This document shows, piece after piece, positions 18,235-27,009 of a stretch of 64,000 nucleotides of DNA. The stretch covers positions 1 through 64,000 of the forward strand of contig NZ_JBHZRU010000013.1 of the NCBI RefSeq assembly GCF_043641925.1. Reading direction: 5' to 3'. The position numbers and the translations under genes are program-made. The notes beneath the pieces are model-generated. The model was given only the letters and a program-made list of their open reading frames with translations, was not told the origin of the DNA and made no database searches. This stretch comes from Paenisporosarcina quisquiliarum_A (GTDB lineage: Bacteria > Bacillota > Bacilli > Bacillales_A > Planococcaceae). The stretch's first letter is position 1, and each line of letters opens with the position of its first letter.

Positions 18235-18948
18235 ATGAACGAAGAGCAATTTATCGAAGCTTTGAAAGCCAAGGGTATCGAATTGAATGATAAGCAAGTC
18301 AAACAATTCAATTTATATTTTGAACTTTTAGTTGAGTGGAACGAAAAGATGAATTTAACAGCAATTACAGACTTACCATCCGTATACTTAAAACATTTTT
18401 ACGATTCAATCAGCATGGCTTTTTATGTAGATTTTACTAAACAACAATCTATTTGTGATGTTGGAGCGGGAGCGGGATTCCCGAGTATCCCATTAAAAAT
18501 TTGTTTTCCTGATTTAAAAGTTACTATTGTAGATTCATTAAATAAACGAATTCAATTTCTTACTCATTTAAGTGAACAATTGAAACTATCTGACGTTCAA
18601 TTCGTACATGCTAGAGCAGAAGAATTTGGACAAGATCCAAAATATAGAGAAAAGTTTGACGTTGTTACAGCTAGAGCTGTTGCTAGATTAAGTGTCTTGT
18701 CGGAGTTATGTATTCCTCTAGTTAAACCAGGCGGTCAATTTTTAGCGATGAAAGCTTCTGCAGCACAAGATGAATTAAGTGATGCTAGTAAAGCGATTTC
18801 AACGTTAGGTGCCAGTAAAAAAGAAGAATTCACTTTCCAATTACCAGTAGAAAATAGTGAAAGATCGCTATTTGTATTTGATAAAATAAAAAACACACCT
18901 AAAAAATACCCAAGAAAACCCGGTGTTCCAAATAAAACACCTTTATAA
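18235..18948 (+). CDS. rsmG: 16S rRNA m7G527 methyltransferase
   Basis: A 237-residue SAM-dependent methylase (GidB). The SAM loop CDVGAGAGFPSIPLKI (~78-93) and TARAVARLSVL are family signatures. It methylates G527 in 16S rRNA; loss gives low-level streptomycin resistance in other species. GGAAGGGG RBS. A parS site follows directly. Confidence 0.96.
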   Translation: MNEEQFIEALKAKGIELNDKQVKQFNLYFELLVEWNEKMNLTAITDLPSVYLKHFYDSISMAFYVDFTKQQSICDVGAGAGFPSIPLKICFPDLKVTIVDSLNKRIQFLTHLSEQLKLSDVQFVHARAEEFGQDPKYREKFDVVTARAVARLSVLSELCIPLVKPGGQFLAMKASAAQDELSDASKAISTLGASKKEEFTFQLPVENSERSLFVFDKIKNTPKKYPRKPGVPNKTPL

Positions 18949-18954
18949 ATGATT

Positions 18955-18970
18955 TGTTCCACGTGAAACA
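18955..18970. other. parS site
   Basis: TGTTCCACGTGAAACA matches the Bacillus Spo0J consensus TGTTNCACGTGAAACA at every defined position. Located between rsmG and noc. Confidence 0.9.
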
Positions 18971-19043
18971 TTAATAGAGGATTGATGAGATTAATAGCGA
19001 ATAGTACTTAAGTAGTGAGTTTCTTAAAGGTGGTGCCAAGAGG

Positions 19044-19910
19044 ATGAAAAGTCCTTTTTCACGTTTTTTCAATAATGTTGATAAAGAAGAAGTTGAAACA
19101 AAGTCGAATGTTGAACATAATGAGGAAGTAGTTAAGCTTCCCCTAATGTCGATCATTCCAAATAGATTTCAACCGCGAACAATTTTTGATGACTCAAAAA
19201 TTGAAGAATTAGCGCGGACAATTCATACACATGGTGTTATTCAACCAATTGTTGTTCGAAAAATTGAGAACGACCAGTACGAGATTATTGCTGGTGAAAG
19301 ACGTTTCAGAGCTATGACGAAATTGGAATGGTCAGAAGTGCCAGCCATTGTTCGAAATTTGAGTGATAAAGAAACAGCCTCAGTAGCACTCATAGAAAAC
19401 CTACAACGTGAAGAGTTAACCGCAATTGAGGAAGCACTAGCTTATCAGAAACTATTAGAATTACATGAATTAACACAGGAAGCCTTGGCCCAAAGACTTG
19501 GGAAAGGTCAATCAACTGTTGCTAATAAAATTCGTCTACTTAAGTTACCTGATGCTATTCAAGAGTCTATATTAAAAAGAGAAATTTCTGAACGTCATGC
19601 ACGAGCACTAATGCCCATTAAAGATGAAGAGATTCAGATTTCTATTTTCAAAGAGGCATTAGAGCAGAATTTTAACGTGAAGCAACTTGAAAAACGTGTG
19701 GAAGAATATTTAAACCCTCCAGTGAAAGACGATTCGAAAAAAGAAAAACCGAAGCGTAAAGCAGTCAGTCGTGATGTACGTATTGCACTAAATACGTTAA
19801 GACAGACGTTCGCGATGGTTGCTAAAAGTGGAATTCGCATGGAAACTGAAGAAGAAGAACTTGAAGAATACTATCAAATCACGGTAAAAATCCCTAAAAA
19901 GAAATCATAA
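19044..19910 (+). CDS. noc: Nucleoid occlusion protein Noc
   Basis: A 288-residue ParB paralogue that prevents Z-ring assembly over the nucleoid. The N-terminus MKSPFSRFFNNVDKE is the amphipathic membrane-targeting helix type typical of Noc. The ParB/CTPase box AGERRFRAM, the ENLQREELTAIEEA segment and the helix-turn-helix (LTQEALAQRLGKGQSTVANK) follow. Noc binds NBS sequences rather than parS. Order rsmG-noc-soj-spo0J is canonical. Confidence 0.94.
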   Translation: MKSPFSRFFNNVDKEEVETKSNVEHNEEVVKLPLMSIIPNRFQPRTIFDDSKIEELARTIHTHGVIQPIVVRKIENDQYEIIAGERRFRAMTKLEWSEVPAIVRNLSDKETASVALIENLQREELTAIEEALAYQKLLELHELTQEALAQRLGKGQSTVANKIRLLKLPDAIQESILKREISERHARALMPIKDEEIQISIFKEALEQNFNVKQLEKRVEEYLNPPVKDDSKKEKPKRKAVSRDVRIALNTLRQTFAMVAKSGIRMETEEEELEEYYQITVKIPKKKS

Positions 19911-19926
19911 TTTAATCAAACTTGTG

Positions 19927-19960
19927 AACTCTTACTGTAAAAAGTAAGAGTTTTTATTTT
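19927..19960 (+). terminator. noc terminator
   Basis: AACTCTTACT (19927-19936) pairs with AGTAAGAGTT (19943-19952), followed by a T-rich tail. Confidence 0.85.
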
Positions 19961-20206
19961 GTAATCATAATATAATCCTATTTAGTTGAATTATTTGATA
20001 GAATGAGAGATAGCGAACAAAAATAAGGGATTTAATGAAGTTTTATTGTGAAGAAAGAGTCATTTTTTTCATTCATATAAATTGTTTTACTAAATAAATC
20101 ACATAATTGGCTAAGACTATGATGTTAAGAAGTACAAACTGAATTAACTCATTTGTCGAAGAACGCTAAATATCAAGAGATATTATTAAAGAAAGCAGGT
20201 GCGAGG

Positions 20207-20968
20207 GTGGGAAGAATCATCGCAATCGCCAATCAAAAAGGCGGTGTTGGCAAAACAACTACATCAGTAAACCTAAGTGCATGCTTAGCCTATCTAGGAA
20301 AAAAAGTATTATTGATGGATACTGATCCACAGGGTAATGCTACAAGTGGGGGAGGAGTCAATAAGGGTGATGTTCATCAATGCATTTATGATGTTTTAAT
20401 AGATGATGTGGATGTCAAAAAAGTTATTATTGAAACAAAAGTTGAGAATTTACATATCATTCCGGCTACGATTTCATTAGCAGGTGCTGAAATTGAACTT
20501 GTTTCTACCATCTCACGTGAAGTAAGACTCAAACGATCTTTACAAGAAGTGAAAGAACAATACGATTACATTATCATTGATTGTCCTCCTTCATTAGGAC
20601 TTTTAACAATTAATGCGTTAACAGCATCTGATGCGATATTAATTCCTGTCCAATGCGAATATTACGCACTTGAGGGATTAAGTCAGTTACTAAGTACAAT
20701 ACGTTTAGTTCAAAAACACTTAAATAATCAACTAGTAATAGATGGTGTGTTACTAACAATGTTTGATGCCCGTACAAACTTAGGCATACAAGTAATCGAA
20801 GAAGTGAAAAAATACTTCCAAGACAAGGTCTATAAAACGATCATTCCTCGTAATGTTCGTTTAAGTGAAGCGCCAAGTCATGGCGAACCAATTATTATTT
20901 ACGATCCAAAATCACGTGGTGCAGAAGTATATCTAGATTTGGCGAGGGAAGTGATTCGTAATGTCTAA
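20207..20968 (+). CDS. soj: Chromosome partitioning ATPase Soj (ParA)
   Basis: A 253-residue deviant-Walker ParA ATPase, from the GTG at 20207 after AGGTGCGAGG. This gives MGRIIAIANQKGGVGKTTTS, the exact family N-terminus; the open frame extends 18 codons upstream without matching the family. Soj binds DNA as an ATP dimer, drives origin segregation with Spo0J and controls DnaA. Overlaps spo0J by eight bases. Confidence 0.96.
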   Translation: MGRIIAIANQKGGVGKTTTSVNLSACLAYLGKKVLLMDTDPQGNATSGGGVNKGDVHQCIYDVLIDDVDVKKVIIETKVENLHIIPATISLAGAEIELVSTISREVRLKRSLQEVKEQYDYIIIDCPPSLGLLTINALTASDAILIPVQCEYYALEGLSQLLSTIRLVQKHLNNQLVIDGVLLTMFDARTNLGIQVIEEVKKYFQDKVYKTIIPRNVRLSEAPSHGEPIIIYDPKSRGAEVYLDLAREVIRNV

Positions 20969-21800
20969 AGGTTTGGGTAAAGGAATTAATGCACTTTTTC
21001 CAGGAGAATCGATTAATCAAATGGAAACCGTAGAAAAAATCTCGTTAAAAGAAATTAAAGTTAATCCATTTCAACCGAGAAAGATTTTTGATGAAGCAGC
21101 ATTAAATGAGTTAGCGGAATCCATTAAAGAACACGGGGTATTACAACCCATTATTGTTCGTCGAAAAGGGAAATCCTTTGAGATTGTTGTTGGTGAAAGA
21201 AGATTTAGAGGATCGAAAATCGCAGGACTTACCGAAATTCCAGTAGTAGTAAGGGAATTAACGGATCAACAAATGATGGAAATTGCGATTCTTGAGAATT
21301 TACAACGTGAAGATTTAACGCCTATAGAAGAAGCGGAAGCGTATCAAAACTTGATGGAAAGCCTAAACTTAACACAAGAGCAATTGGCATTCCGTTTAGG
21401 GAAAAGCCGCCCTCATATCGCTAACCATATAAGATTGCTATCATTGCCTGAAGTAGTTCGTGGACATATTTCTGCTGGTAATCTATCCATGGGGCATGGT
21501 CGTGCGCTCCTTGGAATAAAACGCAAAAAACTAATTCCGATCATTTCAGATAAAGTGATGAAAGAAAATCTGAATGTAAGACAATTAGAATCGCTTGTCC
21601 AAAAAATGAATGACGATGTTTCACGTGAAACATCAACAGGTGAAAAGAAGGATATCTTTATTGAAGAAAAAGAATCCCAACTTCGCGAATATTTTGGTAC
21701 AACTGTAACGATTAAAAAATCAAAGAATAAAGGGAAAATTGAAATTGAGTTTTTCTCTGAAGATGATTTAGAAAGAATATTAGAACTATTAGAAGATTAA
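20961..21800 (+). CDS. spo0J: ParB partition protein Spo0J
   Basis: A 279-residue CTP-dependent DNA clamp loaded at parS. Start MSKGLGKGINALFP is typical; the Arg finger that stimulates Soj ATPase is in this N-terminal segment. The GERRFRGSK CTP-binding motif (~75-83), NLQREDLTPIEEA and the helix-turn-helix follow. A perfect parS lies inside the gene (21617-21632), as in B. subtilis. Confidence 0.97.
   Translation: MSKGLGKGINALFPGESINQMETVEKISLKEIKVNPFQPRKIFDEAALNELAESIKEHGVLQPIIVRRKGKSFEIVVGERRFRGSKIAGLTEIPVVVRELTDQQMMEIAILENLQREDLTPIEEAEAYQNLMESLNLTQEQLAFRLGKSRPHIANHIRLLSLPEVVRGHISAGNLSMGHGRALLGIKRKKLIPIISDKVMKENLNVRQLESLVQKMNDDVSRETSTGEKKDIFIEEKESQLREYFGTTVTIKKSKNKGKIEIEFFSEDDLERILELLED
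21617..21632. other. parS site within spo0J
   Basis: TGTTTCACGTGAAACA, a perfect 16-bp palindrome identical to the B. subtilis consensus, in the 3' third of spo0J. Confidence 0.95.
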
Positions 21801-21809
21801 TCTTGGCTG

Positions 21810-21845
21810 CCTATTCGCTCAATCTTGAGAGAATAGGTTCTATTT
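21810..21845 (+). terminator. spo0J terminator
   Basis: CCTATTCGCTCAA (21810-21822) pairs with TTGAGAGAATAGG (21825-21837), one mismatch, then TTCTATTTTT. Confidence 0.8.
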
Positions 21846-21867
21846 TTAACTGAATCGGGGAGCAATT

Positions 21868-22602
21868 ATGGTTTTATTAGGGACAGTGATTAATGCGCTT
21901 CTTATAGTATTAGGAACAGTTATAGGGCGTTTATTGAAGAACATTCCAGAGAACATGAAACAAACAGTCATGTACGCAATAGGTCTTGCAGTGACTGTGA
22001 TTGGATTACAAATGGGATTTGAAAGTGGTCAATTTTTAATTGTCATTATCAGCTTAGTATTTGGAGCTGTAATAGGCGAATGGATTGACTTGGATAAACA
22101 ACTAAATCGATTTGGTCATTGGTTAGAATCTAAGGTGGGGAAAAATGCTAAAGGTGAAAACGTTAGTATTGCTCAAGGTTTTGTTTCTGCAACGTTGATT
22201 TTTGTGATCGGATCTATGGCTGTCATTGGTTCATTAGATAGTGGATTAAGAAATGACCACGATTTATTAATCGTCAAAGGATTAATAGATGGATTCACAT
22301 CCATCATATTAGCTACAACCCTTGGAATAGGCGTCATGATATCTGCGATACCTGTCTTTCTATACCAAGGAACCATTGCTTTATTCGCTACTCAAATTAG
22401 TCGTGTCATACCCGATGAAGCGTTAGCTCTATTCATCCAAGAAATGACAGCAACTGGTGGAGTCATGATTGTAGCGATAGGTTTAAATATGATTGGATTG
22501 ACGAAAATAAGAGTAGCAAATTTACTTCCAGGCATACTCATTGTTGCGATCGTCGTGACGATTGCTTATTACTTTCAGTTGGTGCCTTTGCCAAGCGAGT
22601 AA
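21868..22602 (+). CDS. DUF554 family membrane protein
   Basis: A 244-residue, seven- to eight-TM protein. The start MVLLGTVINALLIVLGTVIGRLL and glycine-rich helices match the DUF554 family (B. subtilis YdfK type), whose transport or other role is unknown. GGGGAG RBS. Its last 81 bases overlap the convergent yyaC gene on the other strand. Confidence 0.85.
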   Translation: MVLLGTVINALLIVLGTVIGRLLKNIPENMKQTVMYAIGLAVTVIGLQMGFESGQFLIVIISLVFGAVIGEWIDLDKQLNRFGHWLESKVGKNAKGENVSIAQGFVSATLIFVIGSMAVIGSLDSGLRNDHDLLIVKGLIDGFTSIILATTLGIGVMISAIPVFLYQGTIALFATQISRVIPDEALALFIQEMTATGGVMIVAIGLNMIGLTKIRVANLLPGILIVAIVVTIAYYFQLVPLPSE

Positions 22603-23130
22603 CAAGGCACGAACTATTACTTTACCCATTTTATATGGCACTTGAAGCCGTGTGTTTTGTAAAACGGTGTATTCCATAAAACCACTTACATTAACAATTC
22701 CTTTAATGGAAAGGTCGCCGATAGGTGGAAGCTCTTTTTTAACGGCTTTTCCTGGAAAAAGAGGCCCGTCTTCAACTAAAATAAAGCCAATACGGTCAAG
22801 TTGTCCTAAGCATGCGTCGATTGCGACGACAAAAGGGGCTTCCGGTCGATCTTGAAGACTTTGGGTCGTCTCACTTAAGTTTAAGGCGTGTAACGGTTGC
22901 TCTAATGTGCCAATAACTTCGTAAGGAAATGTTGGGTGATCTTTTAACCAAGTTCCGATTAAAGGACCTAATGTATCCCCGGTAGAACGGTCAGTCCCAA
23001 TGCAACAAAATGTGAGATTGGGTTGATCGAAAGGGATGGTTTTTAGAAAGTGAGAACTTAATCGCCAAGCAGCGCTAGAATCCGTGTGTGAAAATAACTC
23101 TTGTCCTTTAGAGGAAGTATTTAATAGCAT
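22522..23130 (-). CDS. yyaC: Spore protease-like YyaC
   Basis: A 202-residue protein of the YyaC family (DUF1256), related to the GPR spore protease fold: CCIGTDRSTGDTLGPLIG (~41-58), AIDACLGQ (~105-112) and GIVNVSGFMEY are its signatures. Presumed active in spores. Position after spo0J is conserved in Bacillales. The C-terminal 26 codons overlap the DUF554 gene antisense. Confidence 0.9.
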   Translation of the reverse strand: MLLNTSSKGQELFSHTDSSAAWRLSSHFLKTIPFDQPNLTFCCIGTDRSTGDTLGPLIGTWLKDHPTFPYEVIGTLEQPLHALNLSETTQSLQDRPEAPFVVAIDACLGQLDRIGFILVEDGPLFPGKAVKKELPPIGDLSIKGIVNVSGFMEYTVLQNTRLQVPYKMGKVIVRALLLAWQRHQLKVISNRHDDRNNEYAWK

Positions 23131-23204
23131 ATTTCTAAACTCACTCTCTTTTTTTCTCAGTATACGTGCGAGGAAAGAGTTTTATTCAAAGGATGGTTGA
23201 TTGA

Positions 23205-24119
23205 ATGGAATTAACGAAAATGTTGAATGGGGTAAAAGAAAAACTTCTTCAAGAAGAAATATGGTTAAATGCGGGTCTGGTTATATTAAAGATAATATTT
23301 ATTATGATACTAGCTGCAATTGTTGTAAAAGTTGGCAAAATTGTTATTCGCCAAGTGTTTTTAGTGCGAATGAAAACACCTTTGCGCTACTCGGAGAGAC
23401 GACAAAATACGATGCTTAAATTACTAGAAAATGTGATTGCGTATGTCGTCTATTTCGCAGCTATTTTAGCTGTATTATCAGCGGTAACAATTGATGTAAC
23501 TGGATTATTAGCAGGGGCTGGTGTTTTAGGGCTTGCCATTGGTTTTGGAGCTCAAAATTTAGTGCGTGATGTCATTACTGGGTTTTTCATTATATTTGAA
23601 GATCAATTTTCCGTAGGGGATTATGTACGAATTGGACAAGCAGAAGGAACTGTACAAGAAATTGGTTTGCGTACGACGAAATTAAAAGGTTTGAATGGTG
23701 AAATTCACATATTCCCAAATGGAACGATTATTGAAGTAGTCAACTTCTCGCTTAACAATTCAATTGCGATCGTGGATGTCAGCATGGCATATGAAGCAGA
23801 TATTCCGAAAGCAGAAGAGCTCATTCGAGATTTCTTAGCGGAGCTGCCTGCTAAATATGAACAATTAGTTAAAACTCCAGAATTGTTGGGCGTTCAAAAC
23901 CTGGCAGCTTCTGAAGTGGTTTTGCGTATAACGGCTGAAACGAAACCAATGCAACATTTTGCGATTTCACGAATCATCAGACGCGATCTGAAAATATTTA
24001 TGGATGAACACGGAATCGAAATTCCGTATCCAAAAATGGTCATGTATCAGAAAAAAGCTGGCAACGCAGATGGTGGCACGGGTGATCCTGTGAAGATAGA
24101 AGATAAGGGGAAAGTCTGA
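23205..24119 (+). CDS. mscS: Small-conductance mechanosensitive channel
   Basis: A 304-residue MscS family channel: three N-terminal TM helices with the pore-lining Gly/Ala-rich TM3 (GLLAGAGVLGLAIGFGAQNLV, written here in pieces ~98-118), then the beta domain (QFSVGDYVRIGQAEGTVQEI) and cytosolic alpha/beta domain. Opens under hypo-osmotic stress. Stop TGATG overlaps the DUF951 start. Confidence 0.92.
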   Translation: MELTKMLNGVKEKLLQEEIWLNAGLVILKIIFIMILAAIVVKVGKIVIRQVFLVRMKTPLRYSERRQNTMLKLLENVIAYVVYFAAILAVLSAVTIDVTGLLAGAGVLGLAIGFGAQNLVRDVITGFFIIFEDQFSVGDYVRIGQAEGTVQEIGLRTTKLKGLNGEIHIFPNGTIIEVVNFSLNNSIAIVDVSMAYEADIPKAEELIRDFLAELPAKYEQLVKTPELLGVQNLAASEVVLRITAETKPMQHFAISRIIRRDLKIFMDEHGIEIPYPKMVMYQKKAGNADGGTGDPVKIEDKGKV

Positions 24120-24331
24120 TGATTGAAAAAACTTTTGGTCTTGGCGATATTGTAGAAATGAAAAAGCAACATCCGTGCGGAACAAATGAGTGGAAAATTA
24201 TTCGCATGGGTGCGGATGTGCGAATAAAATGCGAAGGCTGCCAACACAGTGTGATGATTCCTCGACGTGAATTTGCGAAGAAGATGAAAAAAGTGTTGGT
24301 TTCTGCAGAGCGAACAACTGAAGAAGAATAG
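24119..24331 (+). CDS. DUF951 family protein
   Basis: A 70-residue protein starting at the A of the mscS stop. Pattern MKKQHPCGTNEWKIIRMGAD followed by KCEGCQHSVMIPR shows the three conserved Cys of DUF951 (Cys20, Cys38, Cys41), compatible with metal or nucleic acid binding; function unknown. Conserved between mscS and ychF in Bacillales. Confidence 0.9.
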   Translation: MIEKTFGLGDIVEMKKQHPCGTNEWKIIRMGADVRIKCEGCQHSVMIPRREFAKKMKKVLVSAERTTEEE

Positions 24332-24357
24332 ACTTTTATTCAGCAAAAATCTATAAT
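24329..24357 (+). promoter_or_regulatory. ychF promoter
   Basis: TAGACT (24329-24334, containing the DUF951 stop), 17-bp spacer, TATAAT (24352-24357). Confidence 0.55.
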
Positions 24358-24464
24358 AGAAGAGTTGTACGCGTAAGGTGTGCATTCGTTCATAAAGCTT
24401 ACCGATAATTCGTTTGTTTAATCATATAGAGAAATTTAAGAATCATGAGAGGTTGGGAATAAAT

Positions 24465-25565
24465 ATGGCATTAACAGCCGGAATCGTTGGATTACCTAAC
24501 GTTGGAAAATCCACATTATTTAATGCAATAACAAAAGCTGGAGCAGAGGCAGCAAACTATCCTTTCTGTACAATCGATCCTAACGTTGGAATCGTAGAAG
24601 TACCAGATGAGCGTTTGCTAAAGTTAACAGAGCTTGTTTCTCCTAAGAAAACTGTTCCAACTGCTTTCGAATTCACTGATATAGCTGGAATTGTCAAAGG
24701 GGCTAGTAAAGGTGAAGGATTAGGAAATAAATTCTTAGCTCATATTCGTGAAGTAGATGCAATTTGCCAAGTGGTACGTTGTTTTGCTGACGATAACATT
24801 ACGCATGTTTCAGGTAAAGTTGATCCGATTTCTGATATTGAAGTCATTAACTTAGAGTTGATTTTAGCGGATTTAGAAAGCGTTGAAAAAAGATTGCAAC
24901 GCGTTGGAAAAATGGCTAAACAAAGAGACAAAGATGCTTTGGTAGAAGAACCAGTCTTAATCAAATTGCGCGATGCATTTGAAGAAGAATTACCGGCTCG
25001 CTCTGTAGAGTTTACAGAAGAAGAGCGTCGTGTAGTGAAAGGTCTTCACTTGTTAACAGCTAAACCAATGCTGTATGTTGCAAACTTAGCTGAAGATGAA
25101 ATCGCTCAAGCGGATGAAAACGAATACGTTCAAAAAGTTCGTGAGTTTGCTAAAGCTGATAATGCACAAGTAATTGTTATTTGTGCGAAGATCGAAGAAG
25201 AAATGGCTGAATTAGATGACGAAGAAAAAGCGATGTTCATTGAAGAGTTAGGTATTCAAGAATCAGGGCTGGATCAATTAGTTAAGGCGTCTTATAACTT
25301 ACTTGGTCTAGCAACTTACTTTACTGCTGGCGTACAAGAAGTACGTGCATGGACATTTAGAAAAGGGATGAAAGCACCTCAATGTGCTGGCGTTATTCAT
25401 ACTGATTTCGAACGTGGATTTATTCGTGCAGAAACTGTATCTTATGATGATTTAGTTGAGAACGGATCGATGGCTTCGGCTAAAGAAGCAGGTAAGGTTC
25501 GTCTAGAAGGAAAAGAATATATCGTACAAGATGGCGATGTTATGTTATTCCGCTTTAATGTATAA
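24465..25565 (+). CDS. ychF: Ribosome-associated ATPase YchF (OLA1-type)
   Basis: A 366-residue Obg-related P-loop protein beginning MALTAGIVGLPNVGKST; G1 is residues 8-15, followed by NYPFCTIDPNVG. YchF prefers ATP over GTP and links to stress responses and the ribosome. C-terminal TGS domain ends YIVQDGDVMLFRFNV. ATG at 24465 has GAGAGG upstream; the 17 codons of open frame before it are not family sequence. Confidence 0.96.
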   Translation: MALTAGIVGLPNVGKSTLFNAITKAGAEAANYPFCTIDPNVGIVEVPDERLLKLTELVSPKKTVPTAFEFTDIAGIVKGASKGEGLGNKFLAHIREVDAICQVVRCFADDNITHVSGKVDPISDIEVINLELILADLESVEKRLQRVGKMAKQRDKDALVEEPVLIKLRDAFEEELPARSVEFTEEERRVVKGLHLLTAKPMLYVANLAEDEIAQADENEYVQKVREFAKADNAQVIVICAKIEEEMAELDDEEKAMFIEELGIQESGLDQLVKASYNLLGLATYFTAGVQEVRAWTFRKGMKAPQCAGVIHTDFERGFIRAETVSYDDLVENGSMASAKEAGKVRLEGKEYIVQDGDVMLFRFNV

Positions 25566-25582
25566 GCTTGTCTAATATAATT

Positions 25583-25632
25583 GAGGTGTTTCAAAAGTCA
25601 TGAAAAGTGACTTTTGGAACGCCTCTTTTCTT
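25583..25632 (+). terminator. ychF terminator
   Basis: Long 18-bp stem, 25583-25600 with 25608-25625 (one mismatch), then TTTTCTTT. Confidence 0.9.
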
Positions 25633-25877
25633 TATTAAATAGAATGGCTGATTTTCATTGCTGCGAACGCTTTCCAGGGTACACAAGAAATGCCTATTCT
25701 TATACTAGTACCAAAACTTGAACAATGTAGTTAATATAAATAATCAATCGTACTTATGCTTATTAACTTCTAGACGATCATTCTAAAGGATCCTGCTTCT
25801 TCAAGGCGTGAAATAATCAAAAACAGGTTAGGATAGTCAGATACATAACCAAGCGTTAGTTTAAAGGAGGCTGAGAA

Positions 25878-26270
25878 ATGAAGTTATTTGTATACGGAAC
25901 GCTTTGTTTGGGCGAGAGCAATCATCAAGTGTTAAGCGGTGCAACGCGTTATGGTGAGAAGGCTTCCATTCATGCAGTCTTGTATGACACTGGATGTGGC
26001 TATCCAGCCGTTGAGTTAAGCGAGTCTTCTACTGTTATTGGAGAGATATATGAGATTCCAGATCATTTATGGGCAGCATTAGATGAGCTAGAAGGATACA
26101 GCGGAAATTCAGAAACGGATTTATACAACAAGGTAACTGTCATTGCGAAGATGGGTTTAGAAGAAATAGAAACGGAAGTTTATACGATATGCGATGAGAG
26201 CATGAAGAAAAAAATTATACATTCAGGAGACTGGATAAAATATCGAAAAACAATCCATAAACAAAAGTAA
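25878..26270 (+). CDS. Gamma-glutamylcyclotransferase-like protein
   Basis: A 130-residue GGCT/AIG2 fold protein: YGTL (5-8) forms the substrate loop, GYPAV and LDELEGYSG (with the candidate catalytic Glu) follow. Enzymes of this fold release 5-oxoproline from gamma-glutamyl peptides; the precise substrate is not predictable. Strong AAAGGAGG RBS. Monocistronic between two terminators; not part of the conserved origin order, so likely a local insertion. Confidence 0.85.
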   Translation: MKLFVYGTLCLGESNHQVLSGATRYGEKASIHAVLYDTGCGYPAVELSESSTVIGEIYEIPDHLWAALDELEGYSGNSETDLYNKVTVIAKMGLEEIETEVYTICDESMKKKIIHSGDWIKYRKTIHKQK

Positions 26271-26302
26271 AGCTACTCTTCAAATAGAAAAGTAGCTTTA
26301 TT
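26269..26302. terminator. Bidirectional terminator
   Basis: AAAGCTACT (26269-26277) pairs with AGTAGCTTT (26291-26299), serving the GGCT gene and the convergent DUF3267 gene. Confidence 0.75.
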
Positions 26303-26846
26303 TGTCGTCATAGACATATAATTTCGGGAGTTCAGGATCATCCTTTATGAAAGCATTATTAGAAACCTTTCGGAGTTCTTTGTACATGGCAAAATCACCG
26401 ACTGCACCAGCAATTAAAAAAGCACCTAATAATACAAGCAGCGAATGATTCATCCATAAACCTATAACAGTAGGGAATACACCTGTCGTCCAAAAGGGTA
26501 GGAGAAGTACACGTTTCATCGCTTTATTTCGCAAAGGTTCATGAGTCGTAGCATAGGCAATCCCTAACTTTAAGTTAACTCCATAGTTAAGTGAAGACCA
26601 TGGAACCTTTCCAAATAGAACAAAACCAATTAAATGAGATAGTTCGTGCAGAACAATTAATAGAATATAACCACTTATAAAGAGGATTAAGTTAATTAAT
26701 GATAAATTAAAATGAAAATCGTTATGAAGAAAAGCATTTAACAGTATGAATGAGATACTTAGTAATGCCGTTCCCAAAAAGCTTTGCCAAGCAATTCGCT
26801 GTAAATTCAGTTCGATAATTTGTTTCGGTTGATTGGTTGTTTTCAT
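26298..26846 (-). CDS. DUF3267 membrane zincin
   Basis: A 182-residue membrane protein with four to five hydrophobic segments and HELSH in the second half of TM2 (~68-72), the HExxH zinc motif of DUF3267 putative membrane metalloproteases. GDFAMYKE near the C-terminus may give the third ligand, like the NxxPxxxLDG/GD element of site-2 proteases. Substrate unknown. Divergent from rpsF. Confidence 0.8.
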   Translation of the reverse strand: MKTTNQPKQIIELNLQRIAWQSFLGTALLSISFILLNAFLHNDFHFNLSLINLILFISGYILLIVLHELSHLIGFVLFGKVPWSSLNYGVNLKLGIAYATTHEPLRNKAMKRVLLLPFWTTGVFPTVIGLWMNHSLLVLLGAFLIAGAVGDFAMYKELRKVSNNAFIKDDPELPKLYVYDDK

Positions 26847-26896
26847 AATATTTCCCCCTGAAGTTAGTATACAAGATGACCTTGTGAAATAGCATC

Positions 26897-26925
26897 TTGC
26901 ACCACTAAGCCATTTATGCTACAAT
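26897..26925 (+). promoter_or_regulatory. rpsF-ssb-rpsR promoter
   Basis: TTGCAC (26897-26902), 17-bp spacer, TACAAT (26920-26925). Confidence 0.75.
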
Positions 26926-26937
26926 CAATTGATGTGA

Positions 26938-27002
26938 GTAATGAACGTTACTTGCTCCTTGTCCTGCTGTTCATCAGCCGGGCCAAAGTCCATAAGGAGG
27001 TG
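26938..27002 (+). promoter_or_regulatory. rpsF leader, possible S6:S18 binding RNA
   Basis: The leader offers two competing stems (AGTAA/TTACT, and ATGAAC 26941-26946 with GTTCAT 26969-26974) and a CCGGGCCAAAGTCC segment just before the RBS. In many bacteria the rpsF leader folds into an RNA bound by the S6:S18 complex, with an essential CCG. The match is by position and CCG only; folding was not computed. Confidence 0.4.
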
Positions 27003-27009
27003 TCAATAG

